A stretch of DNA of 64,000 nt, taken from positions 62,001-126,000 of the forward strand of contig NZ_FOMK01000005.1 of assembly GCF_900112615.1 (NCBI RefSeq), written 5' to 3'. The stretch is from Chitinophaga sp. CF118. Lineage in GTDB: Bacteria; Bacteroidota; Bacteroidia; Chitinophagales; Chitinophagaceae. Made by a program: the position numbers and the translations under genes. Shown here in pieces: positions 33,919-42,933 of this stretch (the first letter of the stretch is position 1; the number at the start of each line of letters is the position of its first letter). The notes below the pieces were generated by a model. That model ran no database searches, was not told where the DNA came from, and was given only the letters and a program-made list of their open reading frames with translations.

Positions 33919-34849
33919 ACTTCTATTTGAGAGAATATTGGGTGTCAAACTTTTGTCTAGAGAAGGACAGAAAAGTATGGGTGATTATATATCAGTACTG
34001 GAAGGGATGATTTCAAATTATGGCGAGAAAGCTGAGGGGATATCCTGTGTTGTTTTCTCAAAGAACAGAGCTATACAGTTACATGCTTTGATCAAAAGCT
34101 ATTTTAAATATGTTGAAAATCCATGCCCCATATTTGTATTGTATTCTGCAGATGGAGTAGGGCAGTTGGAATCATATGAACAATTAAATGATATACTGAA
34201 GGAGAGGAATTTGCCTGTTACGTTCATCCGGGAAAATAATTTCCGGACTAATCTAGTAGATCTTTTATCACTACTTGATACGAAAAATGTTTTCTTTCTT
34301 GTAGATGATATTGTTTTTATCAGGCAGATGAACTTAAAGGATTGGGAGAACTTTGATACCAAAAAATATATTCCGTCTATACGATTAGGAGAGAATATTA
34401 ATTACAGCTATGCTAATCAGCATGTACAAAAAGTTCCTGTGCTAGAACCAACAGGGAAGGATTTATTTTTGTGGAATTGGGCTGATGGAGAATATGATTG
34501 GAAATATCCGTTATCTGTGGATGGAAATATATTTTCTCTTGCAGAAATATTATCCCTAATTAAAAGTATATCGTTTAATGCTCCCAATTCCCTGGAAAGA
34601 GAATTGCAGTGTGGGTTGCAATTTTATATGAAAAAAAAGGGGGTCACTTACCGATATCCGAGAATTGTGAATAATCCATGCAACCGGGTGCAAAGTGAAA
34701 TTGATAATCCTTCTGGCAATGTAAGTATTGAATTCCTATTAGATGAGTGGGAAAAGGGAAATGAAATTGATATAGATCTATATGATGATATTGCAACTAA
34801 TTCGGTACATCAGGAATTAGTCCTAACATTTAAAAAAAGAGAATCTTGA
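33902..34849 (+). CDS. Putative GT-A-like glycosyltransferase, unassigned family
   Basis: A 315-residue protein inside the glycan locus, overlapping the flippase by 17 bases. I do not recognise a named family. The centre has a GT-A-like layout: a first strand with ISCVVFSKNRAIQLHALIKS (about residues 47-66), FVLYSADGVGQ, and FFLVDDIVFIRQ (about 135-146) which may hold the nucleotide-sugar and metal-binding DD. Later WNWADGEYDWKYPLSVDGNI may form the acceptor site. A role as a transferase adding one sugar of the repeat unit is inferred from this and from its neighbours. Confidence 0.6.
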   Translation: MKKAIKLLFERILGVKLLSREGQKSMGDYISVLEGMISNYGEKAEGISCVVFSKNRAIQLHALIKSYFKYVENPCPIFVLYSADGVGQLESYEQLNDILKERNLPVTFIRENNFRTNLVDLLSLLDTKNVFFLVDDIVFIRQMNLKDWENFDTKKYIPSIRLGENINYSYANQHVQKVPVLEPTGKDLFLWNWADGEYDWKYPLSVDGNIFSLAEILSLIKSISFNAPNSLERELQCGLQFYMKKKGVTYRYPRIVNNPCNRVQSEIDNPSGNVSIEFLLDEWEKGNEIDIDLYDDIATNSVHQELVLTFKKRES

Positions 34850-34853
34850 TTTT

Positions 34854-35876
34854 ATGACAGCACAACCGCTTGTTACAGTATTTATGGCTATGTATAATGG
34901 TGAAAAGTATGTATCTGATGCTGTTGTCAGTATTTTGAATCAGTCGTATCCAAATTTTGAATTGCTTATAATAGATGATGGTTCTACAGATAATAGCCTG
35001 TCTATAATAGAAGCTATAAGCGATCCACGAATAAGAATACTAAAGAATGAATCTAACTGTGGACTATATAAAACCAGGAACAGGGGTATAGAAGAAGCAA
35101 GGGGAACATATTTTGCTATTCTTGATTGTGATGATATTGCGTATCCGGAAAGATTGAGTGCACCATTAACATTTCTGGAACAGCATGCGGATTATGTAGC
35201 CTGTTTTGGGAAGGCAGATTTTATTAATGGAGAGGGTCGGATGATTTCGACCCAAAATATGTTTTCCGGTGATCATGAATGGTTATCTGTATTAGTATTT
35301 TTTTTAAATCCATTTATTAATTCAACGTTAGTTATTAGAACAGATACCCTAAGGAAATATAAATATAGGGAAGGATATGAACCGGCAGAAGATTATGATC
35401 TGATTCAAAGGATAATTACGGATAATAAAGTGATTATCCTTGATAAGAATATTATCAAATATCGCCTGCATCAGCAGAATGTTAGCAGTACTCAAGCGGA
35501 AAAGGGTAAAAGCGGACATAAAAAGGTTATCCGTGAGCTGTTGGGACGGTTTGAACTGCAGAATCCGGAATCAAATATAGAAATGCATTATGCCCTATAT
35601 TGCAAAGTATTGACTAATAAAGGATATAATCTGAATGAGATAGAGAGGTGGTTATTGTTATTAATATTACAGAATAAAGATAGGCAGGTGTATCCTGATC
35701 GATTATTTATCAGGGCTGTCAGGGTGGAGTGGGCTAAGCTTATTTACAATAATAAAAGCTTAAGGAATATAGGCTTGTTTATAAAATCGCCATTATTTCA
35801 TGCCAGAGGGATGTTTCATTTTTCTTATTTGGTTCTAAGAGGAATAGGGCATCGCTTTTCTCGTTTTAAATATTGA
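34854..35876 (+). CDS. Glycosyltransferase family 2
   Basis: Inverting GT-A glycosyltransferase of 340 residues. The nucleotide-sugar site is LLIIDDGSTDNSLSIIE (about residue 35) and the DxD-type motif is FAILDCDDIAYPERL (about 90). The C-terminal 140 residues are more variable and include GYEPAEDYDLIQRI, the usual acceptor/base region (ED). It begins 4 bases after the previous gene and overlaps the next open frame. Donor and acceptor sugars cannot be read from sequence. Confidence 0.9.
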   Translation: MTAQPLVTVFMAMYNGEKYVSDAVVSILNQSYPNFELLIIDDGSTDNSLSIIEAISDPRIRILKNESNCGLYKTRNRGIEEARGTYFAILDCDDIAYPERLSAPLTFLEQHADYVACFGKADFINGEGRMISTQNMFSGDHEWLSVLVFFLNPFINSTLVIRTDTLRKYKYREGYEPAEDYDLIQRIITDNKVIILDKNIIKYRLHQQNVSSTQAEKGKSGHKKVIRELLGRFELQNPESNIEMHYALYCKVLTNKGYNLNEIERWLLLLILQNKDRQVYPDRLFIRAVRVEWAKLIYNNKSLRNIGLFIKSPLFHARGMFHFSYLVLRGIGHRFSRFKY

Positions 35877-35905
35877 ATCAATGTAAATTCAAAATATCCT
35901 GTAGT

Positions 35906-37150
35906 ATGAAAATCTTGTTTACTGTTGAATCATATTTACCAGCACGCAGTGGAATGCAGGAAGTAGTGATGCAATTATCGGAAAGGTTGGTAAAAAGAGG
36001 TCATGAATTAACGATTGCGACTTCTGGTAATAGTAACAGGAAGAGCAATATAATTAATGGGGTCAATGTGCAGGGATTTAATATTGATGGTAACAGTGTT
36101 CTTGGATATAATGGAGATATTGAATCATATAGACAGTATCTGTTAAATGCAGATTTTGATATTGTTGTAAACTTTGCAGCTCAACAGTGGGCAACAGATC
36201 TTGCTTTACCTCTTATAAAAAAGATAAAGGGAAAGAAAGTGTTTGTACCTACTGGTTTTTCTGGTCTTAATAACCCATTGTATGAAAGTTATTATGAGAA
36301 AATGGGTGAGTGGTTGCGGAGTTACGATGTGAACGTTTTCCTTTCAGATAAATATAGGGACATAAATTTTGCAAGGAATAACAGTGTAGATAATTATATT
36401 ATTATACCCAATGGCGCAGCAACTGAAGAATTTGAGAATTCTGAGGAAGAAGACATAAGAAAACAATTGGGTATAAAAGAGCATCAGTTTATGATACTTC
36501 AGGTTGGTGCTTTTACTGGGGCAAAGGGGCAGTTGGAATCTATGAGGATATTCAATAAAGCTAGAATAAAAGATGCTGTACTTGTACTTGCCGGAAATGA
36601 TATGCACCAACACTCTATATATGCCGGGGTAGCGAATTTTATAAAACTCCTTGTTTCCGGAGTGAGTAACTTTCGGCCAAGGGGAATCCGGTATTATAAA
36701 ATTATGGCACTTTTAAGCAACTATCTTAATTACCGTAATAGATTACGTCGTAAATCAGTAACTGTAATTGAACTGGAAAGGCGTGATGTTGTTGCTGCAT
36801 TTAAATCTGCAGATCTGTTTCTTTTTCCTTCTATGATAGAGTGTTCCCCTATTGTATTATTTGAATCTATGGCAGGCAAAACACCTTTTCTGACTGCTGA
36901 TGTGGGTAATGCAAGTGAAATAATTCAATGGACAGGCGGAGGGATGATTTTACCAACTTCCATAGGAAGAGATGGGATGAGTTATGTAAATATCCGAGAT
37001 TCGGCAACTTTACTTGAAACATTATGGATGAATAAGCAGCTTAGAAAGGAAATGGCAGAAAAAGGGTATAGCGGCTTTCTTGAATCATTTACCTGGGAGA
37101 AAATTACAGGTAAATATGAAGATTTATTTATGCAATTGTATACGCAATAA
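35906..37150 (+). CDS. Glycosyltransferase family 4 (GT-B fold)
   Basis: Retaining GT-B transferase of 414 residues. The N-terminal domain starts MKILFTVESYLPARSGMQEV, typical of GT4. The C-terminal donor domain has FMILQVGAFTGAKGQLESM (about residue 195) and ADLFLFPSMIECSPIVLFES (about 300) followed by AGKTPFLTADVGNASEII, with the E-x7-E type acidic pair. I choose ATG 35906; a TTG at 35873 would overlap the preceding gene. Its stop shares one base with the start of the next gene, indicating translational coupling. Confidence 0.9.
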   Translation: MKILFTVESYLPARSGMQEVVMQLSERLVKRGHELTIATSGNSNRKSNIINGVNVQGFNIDGNSVLGYNGDIESYRQYLLNADFDIVVNFAAQQWATDLALPLIKKIKGKKVFVPTGFSGLNNPLYESYYEKMGEWLRSYDVNVFLSDKYRDINFARNNSVDNYIIIPNGAATEEFENSEEEDIRKQLGIKEHQFMILQVGAFTGAKGQLESMRIFNKARIKDAVLVLAGNDMHQHSIYAGVANFIKLLVSGVSNFRPRGIRYYKIMALLSNYLNYRNRLRRKSVTVIELERRDVVAAFKSADLFLFPSMIECSPIVLFESMAGKTPFLTADVGNASEIIQWTGGGMILPTSIGRDGMSYVNIRDSATLLETLWMNKQLRKEMAEKGYSGFLESFTWEKITGKYEDLFMQLYTQ

Positions 37151-38409
37151 TGTTGGCTATTAATTATAAAGCGCAAATATTTTTGGTAATCTTGATATTA
37201 ATAATATGGTGCATTAATCCATTTTTATCAATAGCAGCAATATTATGCGTAATAGCCAGGTTCATGCTTAATGGAGGAGTCGTGAAGTTCTTCTTATTAT
37301 TGATAGCTCTCAGCGTTGGGTTAATATCTTATACAACGAAGTCTATTAGCCAGGAAGAGACAGATATTAACAGGTATTATTTTGTATATCAGAGTTTCGC
37401 CAATGTTGGATCTTTTAGAGATTTTGTATTCGCTATTTTTCTCGAGGGAGAGGTGAATCCACTCTTTCAGAGTATTAATTTCCTTCTAGCCAAAACATTC
37501 CCGGAAAACCCGCAGATGCTACCTCTTTTCTGGGTAACAATTACTTATTATTTTTCTTTTATTACTTATTATATTTTACTGGATATATGTGACATCGATG
37601 AAAAGAGGAGAATGGTATTTGCAGTCGCAATTGCTTTGGTTGGTGTGATCTATTTTGGAAGAACAACGGAATCTATCAAGCAATGTTCATCTGCTGCTAT
37701 ATTCGGATATGCAGTGGCAAGAGCCATAATGAAAAAAGGAAAGGGAAGTTTGTTTGTTGTAATTGCTATTCTTGTACATATTTCCTCTATAATATTACTA
37801 CCAATATACTGGAGCGTGAACAGTAAGTTTATCCGTAGGCATCTGAAAATAATATTTATATTCTGTTTTTTAGCTTCTTTTATAGATTTGAATAAGTTTA
37901 TCGCGCTGATTGTTAACAATGTGCCAATATTTCCGGCAGCAATTACAGACAAGTTGCTCACTTATGAAGATTACAATGTGCCTTCGAGTATAAGATTGCT
38001 TATCACATTCTTTATCTATGCTATATTAATAGGTCTCTTGGCCTGGCATTACTACAAAAAAAAGAATGAAAGGGATAAGACTTTTCTTATTGTACAGGTG
38101 GTGGCTTTCTGCATACTGCTGATAAATAAGAGCAATGCACATAATTTCATGCGGTATATTTATTCTTATTTCCCATTTATTGGAATGGCCTATTTGAAAT
38201 TTTCCGGGTTTAATAATTGGAAGAAGAATGAATATATGGTACTGCATTTTGTTTTTATATCTTTTTTGATTTATTCGAATATATCATATCTCTTATATTT
38301 TACTGATGCAGCAGGTAATTATGCAAATTCATATCTGGATAATTCTGTGAGAAACTTATTCATATATAATGTGGTTGATTATTTGAATTATAAAGTTGTT
38401 ATACAATAA
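37150..38409 (+). CDS. EpsG/Wzy-like polysaccharide polymerase
   Basis: Membrane protein of 419 residues with ten or more hydrophobic segments and a large loop around 60-110 (TTKSISQEETDINRYYFVYQ), the arrangement seen in EpsG family O-antigen/EPS polymerases. SGRTTESIKQ-like text (FGRTTESIKQCSSAAIFGYA, about residue 170-190) matches the conserved R..(x)..Q region of EpsG proteins. It starts with ATG overlapping the preceding stop (TAATG). As the only polymerase candidate in the locus, it should join flipped repeat units. Its precise linkage is unknown. Confidence 0.8.
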   Translation: MLAINYKAQIFLVILILIIWCINPFLSIAAILCVIARFMLNGGVVKFFLLLIALSVGLISYTTKSISQEETDINRYYFVYQSFANVGSFRDFVFAIFLEGEVNPLFQSINFLLAKTFPENPQMLPLFWVTITYYFSFITYYILLDICDIDEKRRMVFAVAIALVGVIYFGRTTESIKQCSSAAIFGYAVARAIMKKGKGSLFVVIAILVHISSIILLPIYWSVNSKFIRRHLKIIFIFCFLASFIDLNKFIALIVNNVPIFPAAITDKLLTYEDYNVPSSIRLLITFFIYAILIGLLAWHYYKKKNERDKTFLIVQVVAFCILLINKSNAHNFMRYIYSYFPFIGMAYLKFSGFNNWKKNEYMVLHFVFISFLIYSNISYLLYFTDAAGNYANSYLDNSVRNLFIYNVVDYLNYKVVIQ

Positions 38410-38415
38410 CTAAAG

Positions 38416-39294
38416 ATGGTAGTAATAAAAATTACAGGAGGGTTGGGAAACCAAATGTTTCAATATGCTTTTGGCAGAAGGTTATCTTTGCAATGGAATG
38501 TGCCTTTAAAATTGGATATGTCTGAATTAGAATCCGGACGGTTAACGACTTCTCGTAATTATGAGCTGCATCATTTTAATGTTGTTCAGGATTTTGTAGA
38601 GGCCAGTGAGCTGAAAGCGGTAAAACTAGATTTGCATGGCCATATTATGAATAAGCTTCTTATTGGAATACAGGAAAAAGTTTGGAGAATAAAGTCGTCG
38701 CATTTCATGGAAAATGGGAATGTCGATTCTTTACTGGCAGGAAATTCCAGACCAGTATACTTAGATGGTTACTGGCAATCAGAAAAATATTTTAAACAGT
38801 ATGGTGATGTCATCAGAAGAGAATTTACTGCAAAAGATGAGTGGGATGGTCATAATAAACAAATATTGAATAGCATTCTGAATGCCGATGCGGTTAGTAT
38901 TCACATAAGGAGAGGGGATTATGTAACAAATGCGGTTACTAATAAATTTCATGGAACCTGTGATATAGACTATTATCAGAAAGCGATCGCTCTGGTAGAA
39001 GAGAGAATGGAGGCACCCTTTTATTATATTTTTTCGGATGACCTACCCTGGGCGAAAGAACATCTGGTTTTCAGTAAGGGAACAGCTCATTTTGTGGATA
39101 ACAATGCAGATGCCGCATTTATGGACATTATGCTAATGAGTAAATGTAAATACAATATAATTGCTAACAGTACATTCAGTTGGTGGGGCGCATGGCTGAA
39201 TAATAATCCTGGCAAATTGGTTATTGCACCCAAAAAATGGTTTAATCATAAGGATGATAGTGATATCATACCAGACACCTGGATGAAGATATGA
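38416..39294 (+). CDS. Alpha-1,2-fucosyltransferase (GT11)
   Basis: GT11 enzyme that transfers L-fucose from GDP-fucose in alpha-1,2 linkage. The 292-residue protein has all family motifs: ITGGLGNQMFQYAFGRRLS at the start, VSIHIRRGDYVTN in the centre (the HxRRxD donor site, about residue 158) and NSTFSWWGAWLNNNPGKLVI near the end. It overlaps the following glycosyltransferase by 4 bases. gmd and fcl, which make its donor, are 4 kb downstream in the same locus, so the polysaccharide is expected to carry fucose. Confidence 0.93.
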   Translation: MVVIKITGGLGNQMFQYAFGRRLSLQWNVPLKLDMSELESGRLTTSRNYELHHFNVVQDFVEASELKAVKLDLHGHIMNKLLIGIQEKVWRIKSSHFMENGNVDSLLAGNSRPVYLDGYWQSEKYFKQYGDVIRREFTAKDEWDGHNKQILNSILNADAVSIHIRRGDYVTNAVTNKFHGTCDIDYYQKAIALVEERMEAPFYYIFSDDLPWAKEHLVFSKGTAHFVDNNADAAFMDIMLMSKCKYNIIANSTFSWWGAWLNNNPGKLVIAPKKWFNHKDDSDIIPDTWMKI

Positions 39295-40196
39295 AAACGA
39301 CGAATAACTTGGTTAGTGTAATTTTGCCTGTATTTAATGGTGGTGAATATCTGGATGCAGCGATCCGCTCAATTCTGAATCAGAGTTACACTAATTTTGA
39401 ATTAATAATAGTTAATGATGGATCTACTGACAATAGCAGTGATATCATTAATGCGTATGCTGAACAGGATGGAAGGATCCTGGTTATTGAGAGAGAGAAT
39501 AAAGGGCTGGTCTATTCTTTGAATGAAGCAATTGCAATGGCAGAAGGCGATTACATAGCAAGGATGGATGCAGATGATCTTGCTATGCCGCTGAGATTTG
39601 AAAAACAGGTAAAGTACTTTCTTGATAATGATGTTGAGATTGTTGGAGGTCATTATTTGATTATTGATAAAGAAGATAAAATTGTAGATACTTGTATTGT
39701 GCCGGTTGATCCAAATGCGATAATTGCCTGTTTATCAATATGTCCTCCATTCGCGCATGGTTCTGTGATGTTTAAAAAGAAGTTCTGGCAGGCGAATAAT
39801 ATGCATTATGGTAAAAGGTTCCAGGAGGCAGAGGATTATTCTTTATGGCAGGATTTTTTTAACAAAGGAGGTCGTTTAGGTAATATTGATGAGTTTATTT
39901 TTAGCTATAGACTGCATGAGGATTCTTTTACTTTCAGAAAACTAAAGAAGATGAATGCGGAGGTGAAAGTATTGAGAAGAATATTTGTAAAACAGTACAA
40001 GAATGAACTTCATAGATCCCTGATCGAGTTGGCCGCATTAAAGAGCCGGTCTTTGTTTGAAGATGCATTATTGTTGGAGTGTGCTTATCTGTTGACAAAA
40101 CATTGTGGTGATATGCTTTTCTTTTCTTTATTAAAAAGATCTGTTAAGAAGAATATTGGATTAACAATTATGAAAATTTTTAGTGGTAAAATATGA
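39291..40196 (+). CDS. Glycosyltransferase family 2
   Basis: GT-A transferase of 301 residues with the standard start LVSVILPVFNGGEYLDAAIR, nucleotide site LIIVNDGSTDNSSDIINAY and metal motif DYIARMDADDLAMPLRF (about residue 90). QEAEDYSLWQDFF (about 180) is the acceptor-side ED motif. It is related to, but clearly different from, the family 2 gene at 34854. Its start overlaps the stop of the fucosyltransferase (ATGA), so it is probably translationally coupled. Sugar specificity is unknown. Confidence 0.92.
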   Translation: MKTTNNLVSVILPVFNGGEYLDAAIRSILNQSYTNFELIIVNDGSTDNSSDIINAYAEQDGRILVIERENKGLVYSLNEAIAMAEGDYIARMDADDLAMPLRFEKQVKYFLDNDVEIVGGHYLIIDKEDKIVDTCIVPVDPNAIIACLSICPPFAHGSVMFKKKFWQANNMHYGKRFQEAEDYSLWQDFFNKGGRLGNIDEFIFSYRLHEDSFTFRKLKKMNAEVKVLRRIFVKQYKNELHRSLIELAALKSRSLFEDALLLECAYLLTKHCGDMLFFSLLKRSVKKNIGLTIMKIFSGKI

Positions 40197-40223
40197 TGTC
40201 ATCAGCCAATTAATTTCAGAAAG

Positions 40224-41063
40224 ATGTTTGATATAAGCCTTGTAATACCTACATACGGCCGTCAGAAGGAATTAGAAGATCTATTGACAAGTCTTACACA
40301 ACAAGATTATGATCTTAAGCGTGTTGAGATTATTGTTGTTGATCAGAATGATTTGATCGATTTATCCTCGATAATTGAACAATTTGCAGGAAAATTGATT
40401 CTTTTGCATAAGAAGGTAAGCATAAAAGGAATTGCTTATAGCAAAAATTATGGGCTTAAACTGGCGAAAGCTGATTTAGTGACCTTTCCTGACGATGATT
40501 GTTTGTATTACACTGATACAATATCGAGTGCTATAAGAGAGTTTAAAAAGTATCCAAATGCAGATGTTGTATATGGCCGTATTTATGATAGGAAACATAA
40601 AAAGAACGTGATGAGGAACTGGTCTGATAAGTTCCTGAAATTGAATAAATTCAATTTTCACTTGAATTATTCCGCAATAACTTGTTTTACAAGAGATAAA
40701 GAATTATTTTTTGATGAAAGATTTGGTGTAGGATCGCAATACGGTGTTGGAGAGGAATTGGATTATATTATGCAGCTGTTGAAGAGGGAAAAGACGGTAT
40801 ATTTTGTTCCGGATATAGATATATGGCATCCTGAACCGGGTGTAAATGCTATGTCTGCTGAGAAGACCTACTATTATGCTCTTGGTTATGGTGCTACATT
40901 CAGAAAAAATCCTTTGATACAATTTCTTTTAATTTTCATTACATCATGCGGTTATCAGTTTTTTCTGAGTATTGGGGAAATGTTGAAGGGAGACTTAAAG
41001 ATGGCGAATAAAAGGATGCTTGCATTTAGAGGACGTATTTCAGGATTTTTAAAATTTAATTAA
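40224..41063 (+). CDS. Glycosyltransferase family 2 (A-type)
   Basis: GT-A transferase of 279 residues. FDISLVIPTYGRQKELEDLL opens the fold, VDQNDLIDL replaces the more common DDGS, and ADLVTFPDDDCLYYTDTI (about residue 88) supplies the metal-binding DDD. GVGEELDYIMQLLKR (about 175) is the acceptor motif. There is a hydrophobic stretch near 232-248 (LIQFLLIFITSCGYQFFL) that may associate with the membrane. It lies 27 bases after the preceding transferase. Sugar specificity unknown. Confidence 0.88.
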   Translation: MFDISLVIPTYGRQKELEDLLTSLTQQDYDLKRVEIIVVDQNDLIDLSSIIEQFAGKLILLHKKVSIKGIAYSKNYGLKLAKADLVTFPDDDCLYYTDTISSAIREFKKYPNADVVYGRIYDRKHKKNVMRNWSDKFLKLNKFNFHLNYSAITCFTRDKELFFDERFGVGSQYGVGEELDYIMQLLKREKTVYFVPDIDIWHPEPGVNAMSAEKTYYYALGYGATFRKNPLIQFLLIFITSCGYQFFLSIGEMLKGDLKMANKRMLAFRGRISGFLKFN

Positions 41064-41141
41064 CTACATAAGTCAGGTTCGAGTGGCAGAATTCTGAATA
41101 AATTATTGTATTTATGAGTTTGATTTAATAAAGTAAAGTTT

Positions 41142-41972
41142 ATGATTGATTACCAGTTAAGTTGTTCTATTGTCCTTTATAATACTGATGAAACGCTTAT
41201 CCGTAATCTGGTTGATTGCCTTTTAAAGAGTTCGCTTAGAATAAAGATATTCCTGATTGATAATTCACCGAAGGAGACAGCGGCCTATAATCATCTGATT
41301 GATGAAAAGGTGAACTATATATTTAATAACGGTAATCTTGGTTATGGCGCAGCCCATAATATTGGTATTAGAAAAACAATGGCGGCAGGTATTAAATATC
41401 ATTTGGTATTGAATCCTGATATTGTTTTTGAAGCAGTGGTGTTAGAGGAGTTACTTCGGTTTATGGATGCAAACTCTGATATAGGCCATGTAATGCCAAA
41501 GGTATTTTATCCGGATGGCTCTGTACAGTATGTATGCAAACTTTTACCTACTCCCTTTGACCTTATTTTTAAACGTTTTATACCAAATAATCTGGTTAAG
41601 AAACGTTTTGACCGATTTCAGCTTAAGTTCACTAATTATGACCGCATAATGGATGTGCCTTATCTTTCAGGTTGTTTTATGATGTTGAGAGTGGATGTTT
41701 TAAAGAAGGCGGGATTGTTTGATGAACGATTTTTTATGTATCCGGAGGATATTGATCTTACTAGGCGAATACATAAAGTGGCTAGGACCATATTTTATCC
41801 ATCAGTTTCTATAATACATCAGCACGCGGGAGAATCATATACAAATCCCAATTTATTGCGGATTCATATAGTAAATATGATTAAATACTTCAATAAGTGG
41901 GGCTGGATATTTGATATGGAACGACGTAAAATTAACAAGGTTGTTTTGACTAAGCTACATTCTAATGAATAA
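41142..41972 (+). CDS. Glycosyltransferase family 2 (rhamnosyltransferase-like)
   Basis: A 276-residue transferase of the WcaA/RfbF-like branch. It starts SCSIVLYNTDETLIRNLVDC, has FLIDNSPKE in place of DDGS, the glycine-rich NLGYGAAHNIGI, YHLVLNPDIVF (NPD in the metal position) and MYPEDIDLTRRIHKV. These are hallmarks of rhamnosyl/fucosyl-type family 2 enzymes (NPD and PED motifs). It overlaps the downstream epimerase gene by 8 bases. Specificity is inferred only at family level. Confidence 0.88.
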   Translation: MIDYQLSCSIVLYNTDETLIRNLVDCLLKSSLRIKIFLIDNSPKETAAYNHLIDEKVNYIFNNGNLGYGAAHNIGIRKTMAAGIKYHLVLNPDIVFEAVVLEELLRFMDANSDIGHVMPKVFYPDGSVQYVCKLLPTPFDLIFKRFIPNNLVKKRFDRFQLKFTNYDRIMDVPYLSGCFMMLRVDVLKKAGLFDERFFMYPEDIDLTRRIHKVARTIFYPSVSIIHQHAGESYTNPNLLRIHIVNMIKYFNKWGWIFDMERRKINKVVLTKLHSNE

Positions 41973-42918
41973 AATTACATTCATCGGCGGTTCTGGATTT
42001 ATTGGAACGGAACTTATCGAGAAATTTAAAACAGACTATATAATATCCAATCTGGATAAGAAGGAAAGCGAAACATTTAAAGAGCTTACGGTGTTAGCGG
42101 ATGTTCGCAATAAGGAATCGTTGAGAAAAATACCCAAGGATACGGATATTGTAATTTTATTGGCGGCTGAACATACAGATAATGTTACACCGACTTCTTT
42201 ATACTATGATGTTAATGTAGAGGGAACGAGGAATGTGTTGGAAATAATGGATGAAATGAACATCAATAATATTATTTTTACAAGTTCTGTAGCGATTTAT
42301 GGATTAGATAAGGATGAACCTGATGAGGATAGTCCCGCAGATCCATTTAATCATTATGGAAAAAGTAAATGGGCTGCAGAGGAAATATTGAGAGAATGGC
42401 ATAGCAGACAGCCAGAGAAACGTACTGTTATGATCCTTAGACCTACAGTCGTTTTTGGAGAGAAGAACCGGGGGAATGTATATAATCTGTTAAAACAAAT
42501 TAAAACAGGTAGATTCTTGATGATAGGCGATGGGAAAAATAAGAAGTCAATGTCTTATGTCAGGAATATAGTTACGTTTATTAAATACTGGGTAGACCAA
42601 GGAAACAAGGGATATCATGTTTTTAACTATGCTGATAAACCAGACCTTTCAACAGTTGAACTTATAAATGTTGTATACGATAAGATTGGGAGACATAAAT
42701 CAGGAATTAAAATTCCTTATTTTATCGGTTATCTTGGGGGCATAGCATTTGATATTTTGGCTAAATTATCGGGTAGGAAGTTTCCGGTTAGTAGTGTAAG
42801 AATAAAGAAGTTTTGTTCAACAACCCAGTTTTCTGCAAGTAAAATCATAAATATTGGTTTTAAAGCTCCTTACACATTAAGAGAAGGATTAGAAAGAACA
42901 ATTGATACGATTTCCTAA
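41965..42918 (+). CDS. NAD-dependent epimerase/dehydratase (extended SDR)
   Basis: Extended short-chain dehydrogenase of 317 residues acting on a nucleotide sugar or lipid-linked sugar. The cofactor site is ITFIGGSGFIGTELI; the catalytic Tyr-Lys pair is in FNHYGKSKWAAEEIL (about residue 132), with TSSVAIYGLD before it and RPTVVFGEKNRGNVYN after. It is not of the gmd, fcl or galE type by eye. It could make the donor sugar for one of the family 2 transferases or reduce a keto-sugar. It overlaps the preceding gene by 8 bases and precedes gmd by 15. Confidence 0.85.
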   Translation: MNKITFIGGSGFIGTELIEKFKTDYIISNLDKKESETFKELTVLADVRNKESLRKIPKDTDIVILLAAEHTDNVTPTSLYYDVNVEGTRNVLEIMDEMNINNIIFTSSVAIYGLDKDEPDEDSPADPFNHYGKSKWAAEEILREWHSRQPEKRTVMILRPTVVFGEKNRGNVYNLLKQIKTGRFLMIGDGKNKKSMSYVRNIVTFIKYWVDQGNKGYHVFNYADKPDLSTVELINVVYDKIGRHKSGIKIPYFIGYLGGIAFDILAKLSGRKFPVSSVRIKKFCSTTQFSASKIINIGFKAPYTLREGLERTIDTIS

Positions 42919-42933
42919 ACAAGATGATATAGA

